From positions 97,831-161,830 of the forward strand of contig NZ_JNIA01000025.1 of the NCBI RefSeq assembly GCF_000701265.1: a stretch of DNA of 64,000 nucleotides. The letters run 5' to 3'. This document shows, in pieces, positions 63,103 through 64,000 of the stretch (its first letter is position 1; each line of letters begins with the position of its first letter). Made by a program: the position numbers and the translations under genes. The notes beneath the pieces were generated by a model, which searched no databases, was not told the origin of the DNA, and was given only the letters and a program-made list of their open reading frames with translations. This DNA is from Legionella wadsworthii DSM 21896 = ATCC 33877. GTDB lineage: Bacteria > Pseudomonadota > Gammaproteobacteria > Legionellales > Legionellaceae.

Positions 63103-63597
63103 TTAACCCGCCGCATGAATGATGTAAGTCACAACACCCCAAATGACTAAATCCTCTTCTTCAGTAATATCAATGGGCTTGTAATGCGGGTTTTCAGGTA
63201 AAAGCCTGACCTTCCCACGAATTTTTGAAAGCCTTTTTACGGTTAGTTCTCCATTAACTGCAGCAATTACAATTTTTCCATCTGTTGCCTCAAGGCTACG
63301 ATCTACAATGAGCAGATCTCCAGAATGAATTCCCACCCCCTTCATGGAATCACCTGAAGCTTTGACAAAAAAGGTAGCCGCTGGGTGCTTGACAAGATAA
63401 CTGTTGAGATTAAGGAGTGATTCAATATAATCATCCGCTGGCGATGGAAAACCTGCTTGAACAGAGCAGGTATAAAGGGGGATTAAAAAGTCCAATCCTT
63501 CACTGGAGCGGGGTTTTATCTCGCCCTGTATAAGGAGGAGATGAAGCGCTTCGTCCGGTCTTTGTTTATTGTTTTGGTGTGCATTTAATTGGTTCAT
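63103..63597 (-). CDS. umuD: UmuD, LexA-like self-cleaving accessory subunit
   Basis: A 164-residue S24-family protease. The self-cleavage site is Ala48-Gly49 in V-Q-A-G-F-P-S-P, the nucleophile is Ser84 in SGDSMKG, and the general base is Lys121 in LTVKRL. It has about 24 residues more before the cleavage site than E. coli UmuD. No other Met lies between, and no clear ribosome binding site precedes the first ATG, so a non-ATG start is possible. I saw no E. coli-type LexA box upstream. It is followed two bases later by umuC. Confidence 0.92.
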   Translation of the reverse strand: MNQLNAHQNNKQRPDEALHLLLIQGEIKPRSSEGLDFLIPLYTCSVQAGFPSPADDYIESLLNLNSYLVKHPAATFFVKASGDSMKGVGIHSGDLLIVDRSLEATDGKIVIAAVNGELTVKRLSKIRGKVRLLPENPHYKPIDITEEEDLVIWGVVTYIIHAAG

Positions 63598-64000
63598 TTT
63601 TTATTTGAATTTTGTACATAAATCAAATACTAGATTGAAATTTTAAAGTTGTAAATCACAATAAAGGAAAAAAGAGGATTATATTAAGCTAAGTTTAGGA
63701 TACTAATTGAAATATTTTTTTATAAAAACAGGTGTAGGCAGGTGGAAGATAATTTATAAAAGGAGAGACCTGATTGGCGTGAGCTATAGGAGAGAACGTT
63801 GCCATTAATTCAGTGCCCGTTAGATGCCGCGAACAAGTCGCGGCACGTAGGCAGGGAGAGTAATGCACGTAGGCGCTGAGATGTTTGTCCCGTCCTCTCT
63901 CCTACGCGCCGCACTTTTTTTTCCCGCCCTACTTGCCTCCACACTCCTGCCGCACTTCTCCCCGCCTACTTGCCACACCGTCTTCCACACTCTTGCCGCA
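63598..64000. other. Intergenic region turning GC-rich, hairpin-forming and repeated at the window edge
   Basis: The first part is AT-rich and should hold the umuD promoter. From about 63780 composition changes sharply. TGCCGCGA (63825-63832) pairs with TCGCGGCA (63838-63845), and a GTAGG...AGAG stretch after it is nearly complementary to CTCTCTCCTACGCGCCGC near 63895. The last 79 bases contain two imperfect copies of a CCCGCC-TACTTGCC...CACACTC-TGCCGCA unit (63922-63958 and 63960-64000). No coding frame is evident. It could be the start of a repeat array, a mobile-element end or a structured RNA. Confidence 0.55.

Noticed and set aside
63922..64000. CRISPR array at the right edge
   Set aside because: The two copies are imperfect and adjacent, without equal-length spacers; only part of the region is visible.

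Overview
The window is AT-rich, with strong Shine-Dalgarno sites, many short operons and a high density of orphan helical or acidic-tailed proteins beside housekeeping genes. The mixture points to a Legionella species or a close relative. It includes an eukaryotic-like calpain-fold protease, a PARG-like macrodomain protein, a phosphodiester glycosidase, a transglutaminase-like protein, secreted GMC and LPMO oxidases, and a giant kinase/AAA/GAF/GGDEF/EAL protein. The genus call is inference from gene content. I saw no rRNA, tRNA, CRISPR array, transposase or phage module.

Layout. 0-12.9 kb: the tail of an acidic coiled-coil protein, glutaminase, YacG, a CorB/HlyC-type membrane protein, pyruvate decarboxylase divergent from a secreted hydrolase, an SDR, an outer-membrane barrel and several orphan proteins. 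13.1-20.9 kb (all minus strand): a carbohydrate cassette with a polysaccharide pyruvyl transferase, an FrhB-type Fe-S protein, a TIM-barrel glycosidase whose barrel order looks circularly permuted, a histidine phosphatase and inositol-3-phosphate synthase, preceded by a sugar/polyol MFS porter and an NTF2-like protein. 21.1-25.1 kb: UbiX, a MetX-like hydrolase, a secreted GMC oxidoreductase and a small lipoprotein. 25.5-32.8 kb: the 1914-residue signalling protein and a second sugar porter. 33-35.2 kb: two effector-like genes, one with a calpain Cys/His/Asn triad.

35.3-38.7 kb: a Zur-type regulator divergent from a His-rich P-type ATPase with unusual signature motifs; a perfect TGTTAC-N3-GTAACA inverted repeat lies between them. 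39-41 kb: a PQQ-type sugar dehydrogenase followed by an AA10 LPMO, a possible redox pair. 41.1-47.7 kb: a run of effector-like genes (PARG-like, phosphodiester glycosidase, an internally duplicated orphan, a lipase-like hydrolase and a large helical protein). 49.5-56.1 kb: a GT-C-like membrane protein divergent from a compact six-gene operon (LpxD-like acyltransferase, possible hotdog protein, KAS III-like enzyme, dedicated ACP, GtrB-like glycosyltransferase, flippase-like protein). I read this as an acylated-glycan or lipid surface-modification system, and it is the best candidate here for an undescribed pathway.

56.1-63.6 kb: persulfide dioxygenase-like and glutamine amidotransferase-like enzymes, an orphan with an N-N-C motif, a threonine dehydratase-like enzyme, a secreted small protein, a degenerate uridine-kinase-like protein, an ArsC/Spx-family protein and umuDC. 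The last about 220 bases change abruptly to GC-rich, hairpin-forming and directly repeated sequence that runs off the window.
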